Positions 49,248 through 63,776 of a stretch of DNA of 64,000 bases are shown here, piece after piece. Position 1 is the first letter of the stretch, and every line of letters starts with the position of its first letter. Both the position numbers and the translations under genes were made by a program. Below the pieces are notes generated by a model. The model ran no database searches. It had not been told where the DNA came from and worked only from the letters and a program-made list of their open reading frames with translations. Source of the DNA: Strix aluco. Its lineage: Eukaryota > Chordata > Aves > Strigiformes > Strigidae. Where the stretch lies: NCBI RefSeq assembly GCF_031877795.1, contig NC_133971.1:16268825-16332824 (forward strand), written 5' to 3'.

Positions 49248-52200
49248 CTATGAAAGCAGAAATTCACAAAATGTACAGAAATAAGGAGTACTGCACGTGG
49301 GACTCTGCATCTTCTTGGAGATGCAAAATGATACCTGTATTTAAATAAAGTCTGATCGATCTGTTCTATTTCCACAAATATCGATGATTTCACAAATAAT
49401 CTTACACTATGAATTTCAGCCTCTTGCATGTGACTAGTCATGCTGGAAACTGGCCATATTATGCAGGCTGGGAAATTTCCTTGCTCAGGGATGAAGAAAC
49501 CTCTTTCAACTCTCTTAGCAATATCTTCACGAAGGTAGTTTTGTGAACCAAACAGGGACACCATCACCATACATAGTAATACATATACAAAACAATAGTT
49601 TTCTATGAATACTCGAAGAAGGGAAAATTAAAAATCTACACTCAGATGACATATTTTACAGAATTTTACAGCCTTCCTTACTGACCTTTACTACAAAGAG
49701 TTAATTTCAGTACTCTTAAATAAGAGTTTCCTAATATAATACAGTTCAACACATAAGCATTTACAATGCCTAATTTCTGTTTCCATCTTGTTCCAGAGCA
49801 CTATACAACTCCTTAAATTCTGTTAAAAGTAAACGGACATTCATCCCCCCTGCCCCGTAACTAGACGTTCAGGAAAGAATACTCAGTATTTAAACTTCTA
49901 TGTGAGATGAGCAACCTTAACACTGAAATAGAGAGAGAATTTATGATTATATAAAGAGATTAAGAAAAAAGAACAGGAGAACAACTCTCCTTATCTGAAA
50001 AATTGATCTTGAGATACATCTGAGTGCTGACTAATAACATGCTGTAGAAGCCATTGCTAAAATATACTGAGAAGAACACAAAAGGAAATACTGGAAAACC
50101 TGTTATGTGAAACTGCAAGGCTGGTAGTTCAGCTTTTTAATAGAATATGTGATTGTTTGGTCTGTTATGACTGGACTGTTGAAATGCTAGAATTGTAAGA
50201 AACCTAAGAATTTCTCTTAAGAAAAAGAAAAATATTATTTGGGTAACTACCTGGCCTTTTAGTCTAGCTTCAACACAGCAGAAATTTCCAAGTAAAATTT
50301 TCAAGGATAACTTATTAAAAGATGAGTGGAACATAAGAATAATGATATAGGACAGAAGAGGTTACTGGAAGAAAACAGAATCCTGGCTAATGAAAGAGCT
50401 GGCGCCAGATTAAGCCCATATATTTCTTTGCTAACTGATTTTTCTAGACAAAAGATATGGTTAATTAAATCTGTCTGGATGTTGGTAAACAACTGGTGCA
50501 ACATGGTACCAATGGTCTGTTAAATAGTTCTTGAAAGGAGGTATTTATCTGTGAAATGTGTAGTGTATTTTGGAATTTAAAGATCTCATGTTATGGATTA
50601 TAAATACATTCTTGGAAAAAAACCCCATTCTCATATTAAAGTACCTACATGTTACCATATGGAAAATACAGTCAGACCATGATTTATTTTTGACCTTTAT
50701 CAACAGCTCGGTGAAACATTTTGATTTGCAGACTTGGGAACTTGGCTTTTCCGCTCTCCTACAAAGTTTCCATGTTTCTGAAATTATATCAGCTTGCTCT
50801 ACAGCCTTGCTTAATCCTGCCATCTTTACCCCAGAAAGACAGACGTAAAATCAATGGCAGTGCTGGCAATGATCTTGGAATGTCACGTTACTTTTTTTTA
50901 AGTAAGGTTTGAGATAAACATACGTTTCCCCTCCAAAGTTCCCTCCAACTCAAAGAGGCTGACTGCAGTTTAATGTTAAATTTTATTCCAAAATAGAACT
51001 TGGAATGAAAATTTAATATTAAAAAAATACAAACTAAAAAGGATGTAAAAGTATATTAAAATTTACTTTCTACAGATTTCTGGAAATGTCAAGTGTTGAT
51101 CTTACAGAATTTCAAATCTTAAACAATAAAGGCATATTTACATCTAAATTGGGATGGGAAGGAAAAGAAGGAAAGGTTTCCAGTGAGTTAATGAGGCAAT
51201 TAGAAACCATACCTGTGTTTTGAGTATTGTGTACACATTGTATTGTAATCATTAGAATCATATTCTTCATTATATAACGTTTTAAATTATAGCATAAAAT
51301 CACCTGATACAGAACTAACAAAATTATTTCCTGTCGGTTAAGTTAATTTGAAGTCAGAGCAGTGAGCTGATCAGACTCACTGGGCAGCCGTGCAACTGCT
51401 GCCACAGGGAAGGTGGGACAGGACGTGGGTTTTCAGCTTTCAGAACAGCATGGTCAAGGTACTGGCTCTTGTCGTCATTAGAAACTGCCCCAGTTTATAT
51501 TTAGATAATCTGCCTTTCACTGCTCTGGTTTATGTTTTATGAGACTGAGCTGCACAAAGGGCACTTCTGCGGTAAATGAAATCAACCCGGCTTTATACCT
51601 GTTATAAAACAACAGCAAAACCTTGTGCTCTGTAGCCATTCCTGGAAAACACTGGTGATAATTTATTTTAAGGTGTCATTTATTAATGTAAGTGAACCAT
51701 ACCACACTTAATTAAAAGCAATGAGTGCACCACTCATCAGTCAAAAGCAGTGAGTGCAACGTTCATCTTCTTGTCACCCTGACAGAGTACAAAAGAACTA
51801 TTTTACTCCTCTAAATATCTGAGAGGCATGTCAAGTGAAATGTTAATTACGGATTTTTTTGTTCTTCTTCCATCTTTTCCTCTATGTATTGTATTAGCTG
51901 CTGCAATTTATGCTGTGATTTAACATTTCTGCTGAATTAATGATAATAGTGAATGTCAGGATTATAAGAAGCAATTGGTAGGAAAAAAGCTAGCTGCAAC
52001 ACAACTTTCTTGAGACTGCTCTCCTGTCTATTCCAGCACCAGCACTAGATCAGCAAAACAAATGGATGTATTTTGAATGCAGAGCAGTTTAGATTTATTC
52101 CTATGTTTAACACATCCAATTTTCCTAGGTCATGAGCTAATCTGGAAAATGGAGCCATTAGAGTAGCCCTGAATTTAGCTCACAAAGTGGCTTTCATTCC

Positions 52201-55200
52201 TATTGTATGTTAAGTCTTGAAACCAAATGGAAGTGTGTTCTTGGCTGTAACTCAATTTGCTTCTCCCTACCTGATTTATGACACAATAGCAAAGACAGAG
52301 CAGCTCCACATGGTTGCGTTTAGAGCACTGCACAGCAACCTAGAGCTAAACTTCACCCTTGCTCCCTGGCTATGCTGTATTTGAGAGTCATTAATCTTGA
52401 AAATGGTGGCAAGTCCCAATGTTTTCTGATTTGCAAAACACTCGGCCCAAATGCATCTTGGGAATCATGTGCTGTAGAGCAACATAACTGAATGACTGAA
52501 TGTGAAGCTGCTGCAGCAACCTTTGTGCTCTGTACCACCCTTCCACTTTACTGACTGCTGGAAAAGGCCAAGTGAATCACAGACACGGCAATTACTGATT
52601 ACAGAAACACAGCAGCACACAGCAGAGCAAAACCAAAATTTACAAGATGCTAATCTAGATCTAATCACCAATTTGTATGTTTAATTCAGTGTCAACAAAA
52701 TCTTCCCTCCCAACATAGCATTTTATCTGCTCCATAATATTAATAAATTAAAAGGATATTATAAACCAGTTCTTGCTCCAAAGGGGAAAAATGAGCATTT
52801 CTGTCATAGATTTTCTGAATAAATATAGAGGTAAACCTGTCCAGATTATGATGAATTTTATAAATGTATATTACCTGATAAACATTGTGTATCTTCAAGG
52901 ACAAAGATCATCTTTTACAGTGGCTAGGTTACTAGAGGGGATGATTTGCTTAACTTTCCAAAATGAGGGCTGAAAGGGCACATGATAGCTCTCTACAAAT
53001 CAGTAAGGGTTACACTAAAGTGCAATGTGGGCAATGAAAAATATGAGTGTTTACAGGTGCTGTATTGGCTGACAAGGGAATAAAGTTGTGAAACACCTTT
53101 CTAAGAAACTAATGTGGACAAAGAAAGCCTAACCAAATACAGGGAATTTACTGCATGGTTAGCTAAAGACTGACCATTCTTGAGAACAATTTTTGTTATT
53201 CAGTAGGAATCAGAGGAATTCATGGCAGTGTCATAAATTGTCAAAAGCCAAGTTTGCATAAAATTCTGTCTTTTGGTAGATCAAAGGGGGGATTAGATGC
53301 AAGAATAACCCTAAAATTAGGGGTGAGAATGATTGACAAAGAATTTATAGGAATTCATAGATTCGACAGATTCTTCTACAGAATCCTCTCTATGATCTCA
53401 TAATTTTTCATATTTCTCTTTACCACACAATCTTTGGTCAGAACTCAGCTTTCTAACCTCAACTTTTAATGTTTGATATTTGAAAAATTTCCATACCTAA
53501 GATATGTGATTGTTCCAAATTACCACGTGGTGGCACTATTACCACACTTAATGCAAATAAATTTAAAACATTTCTGCAGAAAGACTGCTACTATTAAATG
53601 CTGTTGTTTTGTTGAGTAATTCCCAAATCTAAGTTAAGTCAGAATTATAAGGAGGACTGGAAATATTTTACATTATTAGTATTGCACGTAATGTCCTAGC
53701 ATTACCAAGTTTAACTGTGAGTGACATCTAGCATTTGAGTTTATATATTTTAGTGGTACTCATTTAGAATAATGGTAAAACATCACTGAAACAGAAAAAA
53801 AAATAGTTCAGGTAAGTTATATAGCTAAGGAAGCTCAGTTAGACATCTTTACAATACCAAGTGAAATACATGGTTTCTAACAAACGCAGAAATAATGTTT
53901 TCAAAATTACTCTGTAATTGTATTAATGTGAAATTCCAGTAACACAAAGTCGAATGCTTGCCTTTCCTGTGATTACATTATTAATATCACATGGGAAAGG
54001 CAGTGATATTATTAGCCTATATAGATAGTTAGACACTCTGCAAACCCACTGGCTCAGCAGGTCAGCTGCTGGTAATTTCGGCAGAAGGAATCTGCAAATA
54101 AAATAGCTGAAGTGTGTCAGGCCATGATGGAGGTACCTTAACAAAGGTGCCTGTAGAAGACTAACTCTCACCAGCATGTGCCTGGTTTTCTAGCTGATGC
54201 TATTAGTCCCTGAGAGTCATCAGGATCAATCAAAGAAGAAAGTAATAGTGTTAAACAGATATATTTTACAAACACACTAAACTCAGACTTGGTCTGCTGA
54301 CACTTGTGATTAAAAGGAACAAGGCATTTTCTAAAGACACAGTTCCTCTCCTGCAGAGGAGAGGGTTGTCAACCACTGACACTCATCAATTCCCTGTGCT
54401 GGCACTGATCTTCACTTGAAGACCTGAGATTATCAGGTCTCTGATCACTCCGGTAGCATTATCTACCATTCAGACAAGTCCCAGAACAGCTGCAAGCAGG
54501 GCTGACCTTGCATAGAAAATAATTTGCTCTCTAATACTGTCAGACACAACTCCTCTATCCAGTGCATAGCACTGTAGTCTGGGTGAGGTGTCTAGCTGTA
54601 GTACCTTTGAAGAGTGACATCAGTCCACTTTTAAAATCTTTCTAATACTTGCTGTAGTACTGTCCAGTTTTACTTTTCATTGAGGAGGAGGATTGTATAT
54701 CTTCATACTTCAGACAATGATGTGGTATGATACATGCCCAAAATTTGAGGTTTAGTAATATGTCAGCCTTTCACAAAACCTTACATATACTCTATACAGA
54801 ATACTGATCTGTTAGGTCTGTTTCATTGTTATGGAAATACTAATGTGTCTGTGACAGGCCTGATAGAAAAAACATAAAAAATAGTTTCAAATCAGAATAC
54901 CTAGCAACACCAGGAGGGGAAAAAAAAAAAGACAAGGGAAGCTTGTAAGTCATTGTGTGCATGGATTGCAATGGTCTGTCTGAAATCTGACTTTCAGTTG
55001 GCCCTAAAGTATGGCTGTGTCAAGATGCTGTGACTCACAGTAGCCAATACAGGCAAGAAGTTAATCCTTAAAATGGCAGAAGAGATGAACAGATGCAATC
55101 ATATAAGAGAATTAAAGCAGCAATTCCTAATAAAAGAACTGCAGATACCCAGCAGTCTGGTCACATCATCTGTCTAATCTTGGCAGATGATAGAGGTGGC

Positions 55201-58167
55201 AAAGGATGTTTAATCAGTGGTCTTACTTGCCTTCCTAGCTAGACAAACATGAATATGTGTAGGAAGTTGAAGTAGACTGTTGTCAGTACTGAGCCTAATG
55301 AGAATGGCATGTCTGTATCTTGACTTCAACAAAGAAAGCTATTCTTGCACTTTGATTTTCTTTACTGGGAAGGATACTGGGCCAACTAAATAAAACAAAG
55401 TCATGAATAAGGCAAAATAACTCATTAGCAGTTCAAATTTTATGAAGTTTTACAGGGCAGAAGAGAAGTTATACAGAACCAGAGAGAAAGGACTTGCAAA
55501 ATAAATTGATCATTATAAATTTTCTACATAGTAACCCCATATTCTCCCCTTCAGTGGACTATTCCAAAGATGCAATAGTTAAAACAAACAGGGGCAAAAG
55601 AGTAGAAGAGCTTTCACAAGAGGCAGCTTATGGCACTTTCAGAATTGGTTTTGCCTCTTCTGCATTTACTATATGACTGAGAAAGGTATGATAACAAGAA
55701 GATTTCTGTGCACTTCACAGAGCTGGAAAAATTACCTTTTACTCATGTAAAGCAGCACTGAAACAAATAAACTTTAATGATTACCCATATATACAAAAAG
55801 CATGTTAAAAAGAGAAACAGAAAAGATCTTAGGAAAGTGCACTTTGCAGGAAACTCTTGGGTTTGAACAGCAGCTGTAAAGTCAGCTGACAGCAAACCAA
55901 CCGTCAGGACATGAAGATTTCTCTCCCTCTTATTTATCTAACACGGAAGTATACATTTGTTTATTCACTTTAGCCACCACTCTCCCTAACATCATCCAAT
56001 TACATGGTGAATTACAGGCAATCTACAGTGTTTTATTGTGCTTTTCTGTGTATTTATATGCTGCATCCTTATCTACAAAACAGGAGCAGTAATACTTACA
56101 CAGGTTAACTCTTAACAGTGCTCAAAGATCTCAGTAACACTGGAGAGGCATGAAAATAAGAGAAAAATCAGAGCCAAAATATACAGAGTTTGGGAGAAGA
56201 CTGTACTGTCCAAATCCATAAAGAAATACATTGACATGAAATGCAGAATCATTACCCCATAAGGGGAGAGGGAAAGGATAAACATCAAATTTGTACAAAA
56301 TCCTCTACATGGTTTCTTGATAGACCTGCACCTCATTCCTAAGAGAATGAGTTGTTCTGCAATACCTGCTTGGCCCTGGAGAGGTGCTCAGCTGATGTGC
56401 TGTGAGTTCTGTGAGCCTTTCCTAGATTGATCCTCTGATTTAAACTATTTGTTGCACCCATGGATATGATGCTGCATGAAAAGAAGGGCTAAAAGCAAAG
56501 TGTTTCACTTACAGGAAAGGAACAAAGGATGTCACTGCTGAGGAGTGGTGACAAACTTACAGTCCTCTACTTCTGTTTGTTTAACTTTGGCCACTTAGAA
56601 TTTTACATTCTCAAAATAGGAAGAAAGAATAGAAATGTACTTTGCTAAGGTGTCATGCTGATGTAAATGTCTCCATCTGGCCACCACCATGCAGGATCCA
56701 ATTTTTCACCTTAGCAATTCTGAATACAAACACAATGCAATTATCCTATAGGGCTGGAAACATATCAAATCTCAAAACACTTCAACACAGAATTGCAATG
56801 TCTTGACTTTGGTCACCATTAAGTTTTGATTCCATCCTGAATCATTTTGTCAGACTTCAGACACTTATTACCAAGAATCAAGCCTGAATAACTACTATGT
56901 GGCTTCATTCTGAATGCAAATATCATTATACGCCTTGGGAAGTGGGTATATCCTGACTCATTACAGTCCCTGGATAATGAGCATAGATTTTGAAAATTTT
57001 CCAGGGCAAATCTGTGATTTTCTGCTTAGATCTTAAATCAGTGTTTCTAAAACTTGTGTGTCCTCAAAATAGCTTTCTTCCTCTCTACTTCTCACTTTAT
57101 AAAATACAAATCAGTGCAAAAGCTCTCTTAAAATTTATGTTAGTTGTGTATTTCTGAAATTTAAAATGAGAAACACCACGTTGCAATTGAAATTATTAAG
57201 TAAGTAAATATGCATATTCCAGGCTAGAATGTTCTGCACTTCCTTTATGTGCACTCATGAGCCTTATTCAGAGAAAGCTTCCAAGACTGCTAGAAATTAA
57301 TGTAGATGGACACTGATCAAATTTTGTCCAGGGTTCAGATGCAAAATGTGAAAAGAGCTGTGATTTGTAATCAAAAGCTCAAATGTTTCATTTCCTTATA
57401 CATGGCTGCTTTTGTCACATTTCTCCATCTAAATTGGATTTGGAAAATTTTCTCCTTTCAGTTAGAGATCTGATATAGGTCTATATCTACTTGTTAGTAG
57501 AGGTATTAGGGCTTATATGGCACCCTCCTCAGTCCTGTGGAAACCAACACTTGCTGTAAGTGCTTGGGTGTAAGATTCTTTTATACATACATTTGCAATC
57601 TTCCCACTGCCCTTGTAATACCATGGAGTCAGAAAATATCAAAAGTAGTGCTAGGATGCAATAGGTCAGTGGTTTGCGACCTTCCTGAATTTAATGACCA
57701 CTAGACATTTTTCAAATGGATGTGTAGAGTCCTACTTGGCTAACTAAGGCCTATGAATGAAAGATTTATTTGTCTTAATTATTTTTATGGGCATATAGCC
57801 TAGAAGCATCTTATGAAATCTTCACTATTGAAAACCACAGCAGTAGCTGGCAGCATCTGGAAAGAATAGTGAATCAAAGAATGGTCTAAGAATTTTCTTA
57901 GCTTAATAACCAGATAAAAAGTGAGCATAAAAATTTAAATTTAATTCCAATACGAGCAAGATCTATTCAGTAATTACACTGACTTTACATTATAGTCCAA
58001 AGCGGAACGGAGACTGAGGAACTGGAAAGACGATGTTTTAATTACTCATGTATAAAAAAAAAACAACCTGAAAGAGGCCACCAAGGGTTAATATTTATCT
58101 GATAGCATCAAAAATCTCATTACAAGCACTGTGGCACATAATTGATCTGACTGTTTGGCTGACTGAG

Positions 58168-58262
58168 TCACTGGCCCCAGAGATTTATGTACTCATACAG
58201 TTCTGCAAAGTCCTCGCTTGGGTCTCGCTCTGTGCAGCTGCTCGGTGAAGGCACTTCACTAT
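58168..58262 (-). other. Candidate alternative terminal exon in SV2C intron 4
   Basis: The minus strand has a good acceptor (CTGTTTTGCAG, ending 58263). The first two bases AT would join the G left by exon 4 to make an aspartate codon. The reading continues for 30 codons (SEVPSPSSCTERDPSEDFAE, then LYEYINLWGQ) to TGA at 58170-58168. The other two frames contain stops. Three CpGs lie in about 40 bases of an otherwise CpG-poor intron. If used, it would truncate SV2C before TM6 and add an acidic tail. I do not know of such an isoform; chance or a non-SV2C function remain possible. Confidence 0.25.
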
Positions 58263-61200
58263 CTGCAAAACAGAGGTAAAATCTGCTGGCCACAACTTTG
58301 TCAACATCATAACTTACAGGCTTGTCAGTCTAAGAAGAAAAGTCCATGTCATGCTTTCCAGAGATGATGAATCAAGCAGATGCAACTAATGTCAAAAAAC
58401 AGTAGGGGAGAGCACATGTTAAAAGATGCTGTTTTCAGAGCTTAAAAATATCATGGTCAGTGTCAACATTGAGACTGTGCAATCAAATGTCACTAAAACA
58501 TGATTCAAATTTTGTTTGTATGACCCTTACTTTTGATTTCTTGTTAAGATTTTTACCTCTGGTCTCCTACATTTACTTAGTGCTTTCCACTACTTTATTT
58601 TATACTTTATAATTTATACTTTATACTTCATACCATATATATATAATTAAGAATTGAAAAATGGTTTGTGTCCAAAGTTCAAAACATCTGCTTGGACAGT
58701 GCCAAAGAGTACAATCAGAGTAAATCATCAACAGCAGACAAAATCCACTTTTATAAGAAGACAATGTAAAATTGCCAAGTGCCCTGTGCAGTAGTCATTA
58801 TGAACCAATTCTGAAAAAAACCACTTGTCTGCAACAAAATCTCATTATATTGTTGTCCTACCAATACGCAAAACACAAATACAATGATAGCTACATATTT
58901 TTGTTTGGTGCCCTCCATGGCCTCCCCATAACTCTGAGCTCAAAAATTGCACTGCTTTCGGCATGACAAGTTGTTGTAGACACTATTAACCTCAGCTGTT
59001 AAAAGTGGAAGCTAATTGAAAATGTAAGTGTTCCTGTCCTGGTCTGAGACTTCCAGTGATTTATGTGTATCTGGACCAAGAATATTTAAATTATAGGCTC
59101 ACACTGAAGAAGAAAAGAGAAGCAATTAATCAAAAAAAGACAATCAGAAAAAGACATAATAAAACACTGCAGTTTATGAAAAGAAAAATGGGGCCTTCTT
59201 CTCTAGCCTAACTTACAAATAAAACAATCATGGAAATGCTGGAACATTTTCTGAAGAATACAGAGAGGATGTGTCTTTTACCAGTGATATGTGTTTTACC
59301 TTTGCATGCTGCTGCAGTGTAATAACAGAACATCTATGCAATTCAAGAAACTATTTCAAAATTTAACTTTATTATATTTTATTTGTCTGAAAGCTGTTGC
59401 AAGAAAAATCTTTTTTTAATGAGCATTTCAGTGCTTTGATTTAAGTCTCATTTCCTTTTTTGCTATTTAATTTACCTCTTATTATATTTTTATTTCAAAC
59501 AAAAGGAAGCAATATCCTGTCACTAAGAGAGAGACAGATAGACTAAAGAGGCAGTTTATGTGATCTAATAATTAGACCAGATGTGCATTCTAAGAATTAT
59601 CTTCTAATCTAACAGCAGTCAGTTAAACAAACCTGGTCTGTTGAATACGTGGAGCTTTTCTGTACATACCGTGAACCATGGGTCAGAAGTCTTGAATTCA
59701 AACTTTGGTAAAACACTTCGAACACACATATTATTTGTACTCACAAATCAAGTACTAATGATCCTCAGTTATAAGCTACAAGAGCTATCCAAGGGGTGGT
59801 GGGGGAGGGGTGGATTTTGCCTATGGAGAGGCAGTCACAGTGTTTGAAATGTAATTATCAAAGGGAACAAGGAAAATACAACATATTAAATAAACAGAGC
59901 ATTATATTATATTTTTCCTTTTATAAAGGTTCATGACTTCCTTACAGAGTCTAGAATATCCAGATATCTTGAAAGAATCAGATGCTTATATAAGATTCAA
60001 ATGCATAGGATTCCTATGGGAAAATAAAAGAATTTAAAAGCCTTACCTTGATCTCTTTGATCAAGGCTATGAGCTATGATTCCTCACTTTTTTATCATAT
60101 GGCAATGCTCCCTTCAAGAAACAACTAGGAGGGGAGACAAAACTCTCAGTGCTCCAGAAAAAATAGTCCCTGTACTAGAAAGGAAACAAGATAATACAGA
60201 CTCAACAGCAAGAGAGGAACAGAGCGTGGTAGAAAGCAGCATCTCCTCACCTCAGCCAGCATCAAAGCTGAGGAGACCAGGAACTGAAATCTCAGCCCAG
60301 AGCCCTCACTACTACTAAATCTCTCTGTTTCTCTGTTTTCATTTTATACTGTTTTCTGCTGGAATCTTTGGCAAATGTAAAAATACAGCGGTGTTGGGTA
60401 TATTAAGCACACAAATACTATAGGGGAGGTACATTAGGTTTTTTCTGTATATTTGTACAGGTCCCTCCCCTACAAATATGAGCAGAAAAAATATAGTCAG
60501 ATGATGTATTCAGATACTCAGATATGCATAGATTACTGAGTATACCTTGATGGAATTACTTTCACTAAAGTAGACATGATTTTCAAAAGTAACATTTAAT
60601 ATTCTTCTTTGAGGAAAAGTATAAACAAACTCCTTGAAAAAGAAATCCAATGCCATTCTGCAATTGATTATTAATTTTATTTTAAAGGTAACTGCACTGC
60701 AAAGTGAAAAATGATATTCCAGTTGTATATCCAATCCATAGACAGAATATGTTATGGAAGTGAAAAGAAACTGTTACTGAAAGGACAATCACTAACTCCT
60801 ACAGAGCAGACAGTTTTATAAGCCAGACAAACAACATGGAAGTATGGTCAACAAATTTATACTGTTGCACTGTATTCCAGAGAAATTAATACATTATGTA
60901 TCTGAATAATCACATACTAAGACCAGTGACCTCTTATTTGCCTGTCTATACAAATCACTTTAATTTTTCATTTGTTATAGACCAATCACAAAACCAAAAG
61001 CTTTTTTGTCTTTTTAACATTGAAAATGTGAACAAAAGAAATCTCATTGTATTAACATCTTATTTATTTCTGGAAGTGAAAAGCAATGGTTATGCCTGAC
61101 ACTGCAGACATTTCTAATGGCCACTGGCCAGACTTCTAAGGCAGCTTCATTAACTTGGATATAATTTTTCATACTTTATACTCAAGGCCAATTCATAGTG

Positions 61201-63339
61201 TGAAACTGAGTTTTCATTAAAACTGAGGTTGAGGAGTTGCCATTGTTTTATTGCCATAAGAATGATTGTCTATTACTATGGTTTCTGTGGAAAACTATGT
61301 TTATGGCATTAGACAGTGATGTTTATGACAACATCACTGTTCACCTGTCTGTCAGTTCCTCCACCAACATCGTTTAAAGTCATTGACCTACTTCAATCAA
61401 ATCTGACAGGAAGAAATAGTCTCAAAGATAATCACATTTCCCAAAGTGTTGAGAAATGCACTGCCCAGGCAGAGGGTAGAGACCCCATCAGAGTACAGAG
61501 AAAAAAGGCAGGAGAAGTCAGTGGCCCCTCAGGGATGCTGCAGCCAGCCTGGGGGCTGGGACCACATCTTGGACGCTCCATCCTTTGGCTCTGGCATGGG
61601 TCCAACCCAAGCCAAAACATGTTGCCTCCTCCCTGACAGCAGCTAGGCTGGAGCAGGGCTGTAATGCAGCAGGGAGCATGGCAAGGGCATGGGAAGCTGA
61701 GTGTTTCTTATTGCACAATTATGGGGACAAGAAAGGGCAACTGTAGAGACTATAGCAAAAAGGTATCTGGAAAACGCAAGGAGAAACTTAAAAGTACTGT
61801 CGTGGTGCTGTGTAAATGATAAAGAGGAAGAGAGGAGAGAAAGGGGTTAGCCAGAATCACAGGGACATTGACAGAAATTCCTAGGAAAGTGGGCCTGATA
61901 ACTTCTCTGCTCACAAAACAATTTGCTAGTTTTTTACTGAACCTCCCAATAAACAAATTTTCTCTTTCACAGTCAACCTAAAGAGACCAGGAGAAGGTTA
62001 TATTAGAACCTTTCTAATGAGCATCTTTAGTGCTCATTAAGTAGATGTGCTAAAAGCTACTTAAGCTTCCAAAGCTTGCAAATGTAAACATTTAAATGAC
62101 CATATCAAACCCTGCATTAGGGCATAGACAATACTGAACTGATAAACAAAGTGATTTGTTTTGCTTTTTTAGCTGAATTTGCATAAGCAGCTGTTCCAAA
62201 CTCTGCTGTGTTCTGTTGTCCTTTGAAGTACACACATTCAGTATAGTCTAATTTCACAGGATTATTTCAAATGAAGAACAATTCACAAGTAGGAGTTGAT
62301 AAGTTAACATTAAAACTGCCTCGTACCCACTTTAATGAACTCGGATTTTAAAAGTATATATATAGCTTCAATCTGTAAAATACCAGATTAATGGAAGTGC
62401 ACTATGTATGTGGGGAAGCATAGCACATTTGGGATCATTTTGCCTCTTAGTGGAATGCAAAACAGATCAAGAGATGTTGCATTATGGAGTAGATGTCTTT
62501 ATGTCTGATCTATTCCATTTGTTCAGCATGACACAGTCTCATAACAATGCATATTCAACGTTAACAAAGCTTGAACTTCTTTTAAATCTCAAAGAGTATT
62601 TTTAATTGGTTAAGGTATCCATAGATTCATGGATTCTGCATACAGAAAACATATCAGGATGGCAATTGAATGGAGAAGATAAAATTGAAGAGCTGCTCTT
62701 GGTTTTATAATTTGGATCAAATGTTTCCTGCAAGTTTAAAAAAAATTAAAAATATTGATTTAAATTTCTGCAGATTTGTTAGTGCTTTCATGGGCTTTTT
62801 ACAACTGAGAAAAGACACATGCAGCACTTTTCCAGGCCATCTTCTTTGACATCTTTCTTTGTTCTGGATGACTAATAAAATTCAGAGATCTTCTGAAGAG
62901 AACAGAAACTACTGTGCAATAGAAAATGGAAGCTTGGACTCAGCCTTTTCCAAAACAATTGCTGCCATGGCTTGGATTTGTTCTGAACCACCATGAAAAG
63001 GGGGAAAGGTTTGAGAAAAGGAAGAAAATTAATGTTTTTTAAATTTAGAGTCCAGAATTTTCAAGATTAGAGAAGGATCGACTTTTTCATTTCTCTTTCT
63101 ATCAGTGCAGGGTTGTTCAGCAGAGAAGCCTTCTGTCTTCCTTTTGTAGCTACCAGCTAGAATAGTCTGATAGACAGGCATTTTCCTACATGTCATGGGT
63201 ATGTCCAATGCCACTCCTTTTTCTTCCCCCTCCCCCACCTCAAAAAAATTTCGGAAGTTCTCCCCTCCTTTTGTCTTTGTTTTCTTCATTTGCTCTTTTA
63301 TGGCCTATCCCAGCACCCTCTGGAGCAACAGTATCTGTT

Positions 63340-63640
63340 TAATAGTTCCCTGAGAGTAGGAGTTGATGGGACCTTGAGGAGGCATCCAGTGCATCCACAT
63401 GCTTCAAATCAGAATCAATGACGGCCCCTACAATATTCTCAAAATATGTTCTTAAGGACTTACAGTGACTGAGATTTCACTACTTCCATAGCAGTTTTAT
63501 TCAGATGCTTAACTAACACACCATTAGAAAGTCTTTTTCATTACCTATAATACCTCCCCTTTACAGAAATTTCAGCCTACTACTATTTGTCTTATCATCA
63601 GTAAGCGGTTTATTCTTTTTCCCTTTGCAGCTAATCATTC
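63340..63640 (-). mobile_element. Old, diverged CR1/L3-like fragment
   Basis: The plus strand resembles the reverse complement of an ancient CR1-group 3' end. Landmarks are a GAGGCATCCAGTGCATCCAC segment, CCATTAGAAAGTCTTTTTC, and TACTACTATTTGTCTTATC. It has many differences and no open frame. It lies next to the younger CR1 at the window edge. Confidence 0.5.
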
Positions 63641-63776
63641 TTTTCTCTTATATGCCTTCTGCAATATTAAAGTAGGCATCACTGATGCATCTCTTGCATA
63701 TCAAAGTCACTGATGGCATCCTATTGCCATGGCATTCTATTTCAGGATGTTTCAACTTCAAGGAAGCCAAATACAA

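Noticed and set aside
49019..49570. 183-codon minus-strand frame
   Set aside because: It covers SV2C exon 5 in the wrong register and runs into the introns; the true product uses the spliced frame of 49114-49247.
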